Under the pieces are notes generated by a model, which saw nothing but the letters and a program-made list of their open reading frames with translations, had not been told where the DNA came from and searched no databases. 51,415 nt of DNA from CAVALG01 sp963656085 (lineage in GTDB: Bacteria; Bacillota; Clostridia; Oscillospirales; Acutalibacteraceae). The DNA lies in NCBI GenBank assembly GCA_963656085.1, contig CAVKHV010000003.1:1-51415 (forward strand), given 5' to 3'. Every line of letters begins with the position of its first letter. Position 1 is the stretch's first letter. Both the position numbers and the translations under genes were made by a program. Shown piece after piece: positions 41,405 through 48,737 of this stretch.

Positions 41405-43759
41405 TTAATCGCCGAGTTTAAGTATAAGTTCAAGAATTCTTCTTGCACAGCTCTCAAGTTCGTTGCGGGTCAAAGTTCCGTTATTCATACCTTCATTTAA
41501 AGACGAGGGGAAACCCTGCGGCATTTTAATATCGTTACCCGCCTTAACTTCAAAAATTGCGAGCGCACCTGTCCACCAGTCACTTGTCACACAACCTTTG
41601 TAACCCCATTCTCCGCGGAGTATGTCTGTTATAAGTTCGTAGTTGGTGGAGGTATAAATACCATTCATTTTATTGTAGGATGTCATAACCAGCCACGGAT
41701 CCGATTCTTTAACAGCAATCTTGAAACCTTTAAGATATATTTCTCTAAGCGCTCTTTCTGATAACCGTGAATCGGAATTGTTGCGGTTTACTTCTTTATT
41801 ATTGCAGCACAAATGTTTAATTGTCGCCGCAATACCCTTGCTTTGGACACCTTTAACACAAGCGGCAGCCATTTTGCCGGAAATGAGCGGATCTTCCGAA
41901 TAATATTCAAAGTTTCTTCCGCAAAGGGGAGAGCGATGAATGTTAAGCGCAGGTGCCAGCCAAATGTCAATATTGTTTTCCTTTACTTCAAGAGCTGCAG
42001 CCTCACCGATTTTATATGCGGCTTCTTCATCCCATGTGCAGGCAATCATTGTTTCAATCGGCCATGCTGTGGTGGTTACGCCGGTGCAGCCGCTTGCGTC
42101 AACACGCAGTCCCGCAGGACCGTCGGCAGTCATAATATTCGGTATTCCGAATTTTTCCATGTTGCCGATACCCCAGGTATTGGCAACGCCGGTGCTTGTG
42201 TTATATTCTTCTCTGCCGGGCAAATGAGCCAATTCCATATTGTTAATCTGCGCCATAAACTCATCAAGTGTGCAGTTTCCCTCTGCAACATCAATAAGTT
42301 TCATAGGCTTTTCGGGGGCTTTAATCTCGGAATGTATCCACTCTTTTTTAACAAGGGGATAGAGAGTTATCGGTCTTGTGGGTATGGTTTCATATGTACC
42401 GTCTGCGCGCAACCTTTTATTAAAATCGGGCGGTGTGCATTTTTCGGTCAACTGTTCAACAAGACGATATTCCTCGCTTACGCTGTATTTATAATCAAGT
42501 TCGGTAACATTTCTTACCGAGTTGCCCGCAAACAGTTTATAATCGCCTTTTTCAAGTATATAAGCCGATTTGCAAAGAACACCCGTATCGTCATAACTCG
42601 CCATATCGTTAATTTTAAACGACATAGTGATATGCTCTTTATCGCCCGGTTTAAGTTCTTTTGTCTTTTTAAATGCAGCAAGTTCCTTGGCGGGTTTACC
42701 GAGTTTGCCCTGCGGTGCCGAATAATAGAGCTGAACGACCTCTTTGCCTGCGACAGAGCCGGTGTTTGTTACATCACATTCTACCGTTACGGTTTCGCCG
42801 TCATCGGCAGCTTTGTAAGCGTCAATGCTGAAAGTGGTGTATGAAAGGCCGAATCCGAACGGATAAAGAACCTTGTCATATGCACCCGGTATGGTTTCAA
42901 AATATCTGTAACCTACATAAATATCTTCGGTGTAGTTTACATAATCTTTCGATTCGTGGAAAGTAGCGGTCGACGGATAATCGTCAAGGCTCTTGGCAAA
43001 AGTATCGGTTAATTTACCTGAGGGGTTGACATCACCGCATACGATATCCGCGGTTGCAAGTCCGCCTTCAATTCCGCCCTGCCAAGCAAGCAGAACAGAC
43101 TTAACATTTTTGTAAGACAGAATTGTGTTTATATCAATTGCGCCGCCGATATTGAGTATAACAACGATATTTTCAAATGCGCTGTTTAATTTTTCAAACA
43201 TCGTTTTTTCTTCGGGAAACAAGTCAAAATCGGTTCTGTCAAATGATTCCATAGAATAACGGGTGATTATATAAATCGCCGTATCGGTAAAACTTTTTGC
43301 TTTGTTTAGCAATTCATCTTCAACAACGTAATCGCCGCTTAAATCGAGAAACATTTTATCGGTTAAGGTAATCATCGGCTCGGTTTCCGAAGCGCCTACG
43401 GTTTTTCTGATAAATTTATCGGTTGCCTCGGCAATACCTTCGAACATTGAAATCTTGCCTTCGTTTTCCTTTATCTTAAAGCCGTCGTAAAAATTGCGGA
43501 CATAGGGGGTGATAACATCGCCGCTGCCGCCGCCGCCTTTAACGTATGCAATTTCCTGACCTTTACCGAAAAGGGCGATTTTCTGACCTTTTTTAAGAGG
43601 GAGGGTTCCGTTATCATTTTTCAGTAAAACCATACCTTCGGCAGCATATTTACGTGAAAGCTCAATATGCTCTTTTGAAGCGGTTACCCGTTTGCCGTCT
43701 TCACCGAGCGGAAGGCAGGGCTGATATCTTGCTCTTGACCATTTAAGCACTTTGTTCAT
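41405..43759 (-). CDS. Glycoside hydrolase family 3 beta-glucosidase with inverted domain order
   Basis: 784 residues without a signal peptide, so cytosolic. The order is GH3 C-terminal-type domain first (AAEGMVLLKNDNGTLPLKKG, GGGGSGDVITPYVRNFYDGF), then a fibronectin-III-like region (YPFGFGLSYTTFSIDAY, VECDVTNTGSVAGKEVVQLY), then the TIM-barrel domain with NIWLAP-type segment NIDIWLAPALNIHRSPLCGR, IAATIKHLCCNN and the nucleophile in CVTSDWWTGALAI (about Asp727). This reversal is known from Ruminococcus albus and Butyrivibrio beta-glucosidases. Start MNKVLKWSRARYQ at 43759 has AGGATGT upstream; longer forms extend into the promoter. Cellobiose or related glucosides are likely substrates. Confidence 0.93.
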   Translation of the reverse strand: MNKVLKWSRARYQPCLPLGEDGKRVTASKEHIELSRKYAAEGMVLLKNDNGTLPLKKGQKIALFGKGQEIAYVKGGGGSGDVITPYVRNFYDGFKIKENEGKISMFEGIAEATDKFIRKTVGASETEPMITLTDKMFLDLSGDYVVEDELLNKAKSFTDTAIYIITRYSMESFDRTDFDLFPEEKTMFEKLNSAFENIVVILNIGGAIDINTILSYKNVKSVLLAWQGGIEGGLATADIVCGDVNPSGKLTDTFAKSLDDYPSTATFHESKDYVNYTEDIYVGYRYFETIPGAYDKVLYPFGFGLSYTTFSIDAYKAADDGETVTVECDVTNTGSVAGKEVVQLYYSAPQGKLGKPAKELAAFKKTKELKPGDKEHITMSFKINDMASYDDTGVLCKSAYILEKGDYKLFAGNSVRNVTELDYKYSVSEEYRLVEQLTEKCTPPDFNKRLRADGTYETIPTRPITLYPLVKKEWIHSEIKAPEKPMKLIDVAEGNCTLDEFMAQINNMELAHLPGREEYNTSTGVANTWGIGNMEKFGIPNIMTADGPAGLRVDASGCTGVTTTAWPIETMIACTWDEEAAYKIGEAAALEVKENNIDIWLAPALNIHRSPLCGRNFEYYSEDPLISGKMAAACVKGVQSKGIAATIKHLCCNNKEVNRNNSDSRLSERALREIYLKGFKIAVKESDPWLVMTSYNKMNGIYTSTNYELITDILRGEWGYKGCVTSDWWTGALAIFEVKAGNDIKMPQGFPSSLNEGMNNGTLTRNELESCARRILELILKLGD

Positions 43760-43792
43760 TAAAACACATCCTAAGATAAATATTATATGTGA

Positions 43793-43821
43793 AGTATATA
43801 GTATTACATCGTAGAAGTCAA
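43793..43821 (-). promoter_or_regulatory. Sigma-A promoter of the GH3 gene
   Basis: Minus strand: TTGACT (43821-43816), 17-bp spacer, TATACT (43798-43793). The transcript starts about 25-30 nt before the chosen ATG, which rules out the longer reading. Confidence 0.85.
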
Positions 43822-43836
43822 GCAAAATACGGCAAT

Positions 43837-43858
43837 TTATCTTATTTATCTTATTTAT
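43837..43858. repeat. Short 9-bp tandem repeat at the ypeB stop
   Basis: Two and a half copies of TTATCTTAT, including the ypeB stop codon. Probably a simple-sequence feature. Confidence 0.5.
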
Positions 43859-45195
43859 TTTGTTAATGTTCCGCCGTCGCTTTTAAGGAGTATCAGTATC
43901 TTTTCTTCTATCAGATTTTCACAGTTGATATACACAAGAATGTCCTCATTGTTATTGCCGGAACACAAAAATTCATAACAGGTCTTTTCGCTTTTATTAC
44001 TCGGTATTACGGCGCAACTTACCGATTTTACTTTTAATGCAGGCGAAAGCTTCGAACGTGCTTCATCAACTGTTTTTGCCGGAGTAGGAATATTGCGTTC
44101 GGTGTGATTCATAATATATCCGCGTGCGTCATATAAAACTATTTCTTTATTATTCAAAGATACACCGACCTTTATAAGGTCGGGATAACATATATAATCC
44201 CCGTCCTTATACGCAAAATTAATTGTGCATACGCCTTCATCGGTATAATAATAGGTTTCGACAAATGAAGAATTACCGATTTTTGAAAGAAATTCCTGTG
44301 CAGCATTAATCGCTTCTTCTGCATTGTACTTGCTTGTTTGGGTACCGTTGTATTTTCTGAAATATACAATTTCGCCGCCCTTTTTGCTTATGGAAATTAC
44401 CGTGTCATTCGCCTTAAATCCGAAAGAGGGAAGATTACCTTCTTCATCCTTGTCGTCGGTTATTGATTCAACAGAGACAGACAACGCATATGCCGCCTTA
44501 CTGCGCGCCGCTTCGCGTGAAATTTCAGCGTCGCCTTCTATTGCCTTTGCAACCTCATTTTCCCGATTTTCGGAAAACGGTCCGTCATATATAAGTGAAG
44601 GATAGTCGGTCAGCGTATCTTCAAGTTCCTCTAAACTCTTTCCGAATCCTTTGCCGCTTTCCTGTGAATTTAATTCAGCGTTTATTTCATTTGCCCAGCC
44701 TGTGTCACCGCTGTAAGAAACACCTATATCATCAAGATAAGTTTCAATTTTTCGCCCAATTTGCGAAAGTTTTGTCAGGTTGTCACGCTCTTCAGTTTGA
44801 ATTTCCGTGCCGTTCATAGCTTTTTTTGAAAGATAAAGCGAGTAGTCGCCGACCTGAGAGAGAAATTTATTAATGGTCGTTAATTCATTTTCACCGTACG
44901 GCAATTGCGATAATGCGGTTTTTGCAGAACCCGATTCACGCCAAAGTTCCGCAGCCATTGAACTTAATTGACCTGCAGTACCGCAATATACGCTTTTTTC
45001 AAGAGCAATATTAATATTATTAATATTTGAACACAGCTCGTCAAAGTTGCTTGAAAGCGTGTTGCTCACCGTTCTTTGAAGTTTGTTGATCTTCATATTA
45101 TATTTATAGAAAAAAACCGATATTACTGCAATTACTGCCACTGCGAATGCAACGATTCGCACTGTAGTGCGCTTCTTAATTTTAATTCCCGACAT
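43855..45195 (-). CDS. ypeB: Germination protein YpeB
   Basis: 446 residues: an N-terminal helix (about 11-30), a long alpha-helical region with TVSNTLSSNFDELCSNINNI, NINIALEKSVYCGTAGQLSS and LSQLPYGENELTTINKFLSQ, then PepSY-type repeats with SREAARSKAAYALSV and a C-terminal ending in VYINCENLIEEKIL. YpeB is a spore inner-membrane/cortex protein that stabilises and restrains the cortex-lytic enzyme SleB. Usually sleB is adjacent; neither neighbour here is SleB. ATG 45195 has AAGGTGG upstream. Additional proof of sporulation. Confidence 0.93.
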   Translation of the reverse strand: MSGIKIKKRTTVRIVAFAVAVIAVISVFFYKYNMKINKLQRTVSNTLSSNFDELCSNINNINIALEKSVYCGTAGQLSSMAAELWRESGSAKTALSQLPYGENELTTINKFLSQVGDYSLYLSKKAMNGTEIQTEERDNLTKLSQIGRKIETYLDDIGVSYSGDTGWANEINAELNSQESGKGFGKSLEELEDTLTDYPSLIYDGPFSENRENEVAKAIEGDAEISREAARSKAAYALSVSVESITDDKDEEGNLPSFGFKANDTVISISKKGGEIVYFRKYNGTQTSKYNAEEAINAAQEFLSKIGNSSFVETYYYTDEGVCTINFAYKDGDYICYPDLIKVGVSLNNKEIVLYDARGYIMNHTERNIPTPAKTVDEARSKLSPALKVKSVSCAVIPSNKSEKTCYEFLCSGNNNEDILVYINCENLIEEKILILLKSDGGTLTK

Positions 45196-45285
45196 ATTTA
45201 TAACCACCTTAACAAAACAAATAAATACATAATTAATTTTCACCTGTTTTCTTAAAATATTTACGGAAAAGTGAAAAATAATTAA

Positions 45286-45325
45286 AAACCGGATAGGGAA
45301 GACAAAGAGCCCCCTTATCCGGTTT
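45286..45325 (-). terminator. Intrinsic terminator of pckA
   Basis: AAACCGGATA-GGG pairs with CCC-T-TATCCGGTTT; on the minus strand TTTTTAATTATTTTT follows. It lies 34 nt beyond the pckA stop. Confidence 0.85.
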
Positions 45326-45358
45326 GGAATTAAGATTGTCTGTATTGATTAAATGTGA

Positions 45359-47143
45359 TTATAACTTGGCAACATTTTCTTTAAGTGTGTTAAGCTGTTC
45401 ACGCAGTTCTTTCGGAAGTTTGTTACCGAATTTCTTGTAATGTTCCTCAATCTCGGCAATTTCTTTGGTCCAAGCACACTTATCGACGGCAAGAATACCT
45501 TTAAGAGTATCCATATCAACATCAAGGTCGGTAAGGTCGATGTCTTCGGGCCTCGGAATATAACCAATAGCGGTTTCTTCGGCGTCAACATTACCTTCGC
45601 AACGACCGATTATCCAGTTAAGAGCCCTCATATTATCGCCGTACCCCGGCCAGAGGAAGTTACCGTCATCATCTGTACGGAACCAGTTAACATTAAATAT
45701 CTTCGGAGCCTTGTCACCGAGTTTTTTACCCATATCAAGCCAATGCTGGAAGTAGTCTGCCATATTGTAACCGCAGAACGGGAGCATGGCCATAGGGTCG
45801 CGACGGACTACGCCGACTGCACCTGCAGCTGCTGCAGTAGTTTCGGAAGCCATAGTTGAACCGATGAACACACCGTTTTCCCAGTTTTTTGACTGATATA
45901 CGAGCGGAGCAAGTTTAGCACGGCGTCCGCCGAATATAATTGCGGAGATCGGCACGCCTGATCCTTTATCAAATTCTTCGGAGATGCAGGGGCAGTTCTT
46001 TGCCGGCGCCGTAAATCTTGAGTTGGGATGAGCTGCATATGTTGATTTATCTGCTTTATCATATTTAGCGTAATCCCATTTGTTGCCCTTCCAATCAATA
46101 AGATTTGTCGGCGGTACTTTGGTAAGACCTTCCCACCAAACCGTGTTATCGTCCATATTGTGGGCAACATTGGTGAATATAGTACCGTTTTTGGTGCTTG
46201 CAAGGGCGTTGTAGTTTGATTTTTCGTTGGTTCCGGGCGCTACGCCGAAGAAACCGTTTTCGGGGTTGATAGCATAAAGCCTGCCGTCCTCGCCTATACG
46301 CATCCAAGCTATATCATCGCCGACCGTCCAAATTTTATAACCTTTCTTTTTAAGGTATTCAGGCGGAATAAGCATTGCAAGGTTAGTTTTACCGCAAGCA
46401 GACGGGAACGCAGCGGCAATATATCTGACATCGCCTTTGGGGTCTTCAATTCCCAAAATGAGCATATGCTCTGCCATCCAACCTTCTTTCCAACCCTGGA
46501 ACGAAGCAATACGAAGCGCAAAGCACTTTTTGCCGAGAAGAACATTACCGCCGTATGCCGAGTTAACCGAAATAATGGTGTTGTCTTCGGGGAACTGGCA
46601 AATGTATCTGTTTTCGGGGTCAACATTACATTTAGCGTGCAGACCTCTTACCCAGTCATTGCTGTCGCCGAGTGCGTCAAGGACTTTCTGACCTACTCTT
46701 GTCATAATCGCCATATTAAGCACAACATAGATAGAATCGGTTACTTCAATACCGATTTTAGCAAGCGGTGAGCCTATCGGTCCCATTGAATAGGGGATGA
46801 TATACATAGTTCTGCCGGCATATGTGCCGCGTGCAATGTTGTAAAGTTTTTTATACATTTCTGCAGGGTCACACCAGTTGTTGGTGGGGCCTGCGGTCTC
46901 TTTATCTTTTGTACAAATAAAGGTTCTGTCTTCAACACGGGCAACGTCGTTCTGACGTGTTCTGTGAAGGTAACATCCGGGGAGAAGATCTTCGTTTAAT
47001 TTTTCAAGTTCACCGGTAGCAACCGCCTCTTTACGAAGTTCCTCAAGCTGAGATTCTTCGCCGGTTATCCAGACAACTTTATCAGGATTAACAAGTTCCT
47101 TGACTTCTTCAATCCATTTCAAAACCGTTTTATTATCCGTCAT
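45359..47143 (-). CDS. pckA: Phosphoenolpyruvate carboxykinase (GTP)
   Basis: Interconverts oxaloacetate + GTP and PEP + CO2 + GDP in the cytosol. 594 residues, the size of the GTP family (ATP forms are about 530). Diagnostic motifs: the P-loop with cysteine FPSACGKTNLAML, GDDIAWMRIGEDGRLYAINP, ENGFFGVAPGTN and the substrate region YIIPYSMGPIGSPLAKIGIE. ATG 47143 is 8 nt from AGGAGG; the TTG at 47149 is only 2 nt from it. Monocistronic with its own promoter and terminator. Confidence 0.96.
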   Translation of the reverse strand: MTDNKTVLKWIEEVKELVNPDKVVWITGEESQLEELRKEAVATGELEKLNEDLLPGCYLHRTRQNDVARVEDRTFICTKDKETAGPTNNWCDPAEMYKKLYNIARGTYAGRTMYIIPYSMGPIGSPLAKIGIEVTDSIYVVLNMAIMTRVGQKVLDALGDSNDWVRGLHAKCNVDPENRYICQFPEDNTIISVNSAYGGNVLLGKKCFALRIASFQGWKEGWMAEHMLILGIEDPKGDVRYIAAAFPSACGKTNLAMLIPPEYLKKKGYKIWTVGDDIAWMRIGEDGRLYAINPENGFFGVAPGTNEKSNYNALASTKNGTIFTNVAHNMDDNTVWWEGLTKVPPTNLIDWKGNKWDYAKYDKADKSTYAAHPNSRFTAPAKNCPCISEEFDKGSGVPISAIIFGGRRAKLAPLVYQSKNWENGVFIGSTMASETTAAAAGAVGVVRRDPMAMLPFCGYNMADYFQHWLDMGKKLGDKAPKIFNVNWFRTDDDGNFLWPGYGDNMRALNWIIGRCEGNVDAEETAIGYIPRPEDIDLTDLDVDMDTLKGILAVDKCAWTKEIAEIEEHYKKFGNKLPKELREQLNTLKENVAKL

Positions 47144-47165
47144 AATCAAAACCTCCTATAATCTC

Positions 47166-47182
47166 GGTTGAACAAATCAACC
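47166..47182 (-). promoter_or_regulatory. Small hairpin in the pckA leader
   Basis: GGTTGA / TCAACC with a 5-nt loop, close to the predicted 5' end of the pckA transcript and 8 nt before AGGAGG. It could stabilise the message or be a regulator site. Confidence 0.4.
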
Positions 47183-47195
47183 TACACTGCATAAC

Positions 47196-47223
47196 ATTAT
47201 ACACCAATTTAAAATTTTTTCAA
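47196..47223 (-). promoter_or_regulatory. Sigma-A promoter of pckA
   Basis: Minus strand: TTGAAA (47223-47218), 16-bp spacer, TATAAT (47201-47196), about 50 nt before the ATG. Confidence 0.8.
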
Positions 47224-47261
47224 GTCAAAATATAAATATTGACAAAAAAATAACAATTTGT

Positions 47262-48269
47262 TTACAAATAATCAATAGGAAGGGTAGCGGACGCATTCAA
47301 ATCCGTGCCCGCCGTGTTTCCGTTAAGGTATTCATAAAATGCCTGAACACCTACCATTGCCGCATTATCGCCGCAATACTTGCGTTCCGGGATATATAAT
47401 TCATATCCCATAAATTCACACTCTTTTTTCAGCCGTTTCCGTAATACGCTGTTTGCGGCAACACCGCCGGCAAGGGCAATTTTACGGTATCCGAATTCTT
47501 CGGCAGCCTCCATAGTATGTTCAACAAGTATATCGGTAACTCGGTTTATAAGGTCTGCCGCAAGTGCAGTCATATATACAGGTTCACCGCGTTGCTCGGT
47601 ATTATGTATAAGATTTACGACGAATGTTTTAAGACCGGAAAATGAAAAATCATATTTATTATCGGAAATTTTCGGCCGCGGCAATTTATACATTCCGCTC
47701 AGCGTCTGATCCGCCATATAGTCGAGTCTTGAACCGCCGGGGTACGGATGTCCCATTGCACGCGCAGCCTTATCGTAACATTCGCCGACTGCATCGTCAC
47801 GCGTTTGACCGATAACTCTGAAATCAGTATAACTGCGAACTTCCACGATCATGGTATTACCGCCCGAAACAAGCAAACATAAAAATGGCGGTTCAAGTTC
47901 AGGATGATCTATATAGTTAGCCGCAATATGTGAGCGCAGATGATGAACCGGAATAAGCGGAACTCCCATTGAAAGTGCAAGGCCTTTTGCAAAATTTACA
48001 CCGACAAGCAGAGCGCCTATAAGTCCGGGTGCAAATGTTACGGCAACCGCATCAATATCATCTAATGTCAGGTTGGATTTTTGCAAGACGGAGTTCATTA
48101 TTTCAGACATTGCTTCGATATGTTTACGCGATGCAATTTCGGGAACAACACCGCCGAACAGACTGTGAATTTCAATCTGTGTATAAACTGCGCTTGCCAG
48201 CACCTCTCTGCCCTCGGTTATTGCTGCCGCAGTTTCGTCACAGGAACTTTCAATGCTCAGTATTTTCAT
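47262..48269 (-). CDS. tsaD: tRNA N6-adenosine threonylcarbamoyltransferase
   Basis: Transfers the threonylcarbamoyl group to A37 of ANN-decoding tRNAs, working with TsaB and TsaE (not in the window). 335 residues: ILSIESSCDETAAAI, the metal motif HHLRSHIAANY (two His), LVSGGNTMIVEV, and the C-terminal ALAGGVAANSVLRKRL and YCGDNAAMVG. Start ATG 48269 with GAGGATG 9 nt upstream. It follows rimI by 15 nt. Confidence 0.96.
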   Translation of the reverse strand: MKILSIESSCDETAAAITEGREVLASAVYTQIEIHSLFGGVVPEIASRKHIEAMSEIMNSVLQKSNLTLDDIDAVAVTFAPGLIGALLVGVNFAKGLALSMGVPLIPVHHLRSHIAANYIDHPELEPPFLCLLVSGGNTMIVEVRSYTDFRVIGQTRDDAVGECYDKAARAMGHPYPGGSRLDYMADQTLSGMYKLPRPKISDNKYDFSFSGLKTFVVNLIHNTEQRGEPVYMTALAADLINRVTDILVEHTMEAAEEFGYRKIALAGGVAANSVLRKRLKKECEFMGYELYIPERKYCGDNAAMVGVQAFYEYLNGNTAGTDLNASATLPIDYL

Positions 48270-48284
48270 AAAATTACACATCCT

Positions 48285-48737
48285 CTATGAAAAATATACA
48301 GTATAAATAATTGCATCCTCGGTTGGCTTTGAATAAAAATTTTTTCGTTTGCCGACCGCCTTAAACCCGGCTTTTTCGTAAATTTTTACAGCCGTAAAGT
48401 TTGACTTTCTTACTTCAAGCGAAAGGGAGGTTGCACCTGTTTTCTTACAGAATTCTACAGCCGCGTTTAAAAGTGCAGTACCAACGCCGTGGCCTTGATA
48501 ATCAGGTAAGACCGCAACATTGGTTATAAATCCTTCGCCCGCTATGCTTTGAACGCCGATATAGCCGATAATAACGCCGCACTTTTCCGCAATAAAAAAA
48601 TTCGTATTGAAATTGTATGATGAAAGTATGGCGTCACGACTCCACGGTTCGCTAAAACATGCATTTTCAATTTCTGTTACTGCGTCAACTAATTCTTCGG
48701 AAAACGGTTTTATTAAAAAATTATTTTTTAGCATCAT
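48285..48737 (-). CDS. rimI: Ribosomal protein S18-alanine N-acetyltransferase (RimI-like)
   Basis: 150-residue GNAT acetyltransferase. Acetyl-CoA loop LPDYQGHGVGTALLNAAVEF; N-terminal AVTEIENACFSEPWSRDAI and the NFYSKP region near the end are RimI-like. Bacterial rimI is often next to tsaD, as here. The start probably is the ATG at 48737, inside the last codons of polA (17-nt overlap), without a strong ribosome binding site, which suggests coupling to polA. Confidence 0.88.
   Translation of the reverse strand: MMLKNNFLIKPFSEELVDAVTEIENACFSEPWSRDAILSSYNFNTNFFIAEKCGVIIGYIGVQSIAGEGFITNVAVLPDYQGHGVGTALLNAAVEFCKKTGATSLSLEVRKSNFTAVKIYEKAGFKAVGKRKNFYSKPTEDAIIYTVYFS

Noticed and set aside
41813..42844. 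Open frame of about 343 codons on the plus strand, antisense to the GH3 gene
   Set aside because: It lies wholly within a clear GH3 coding region, has no convincing ribosome binding site, is Cys/Phe-rich with no family-like features, and mirrors the codon bias of the real gene.
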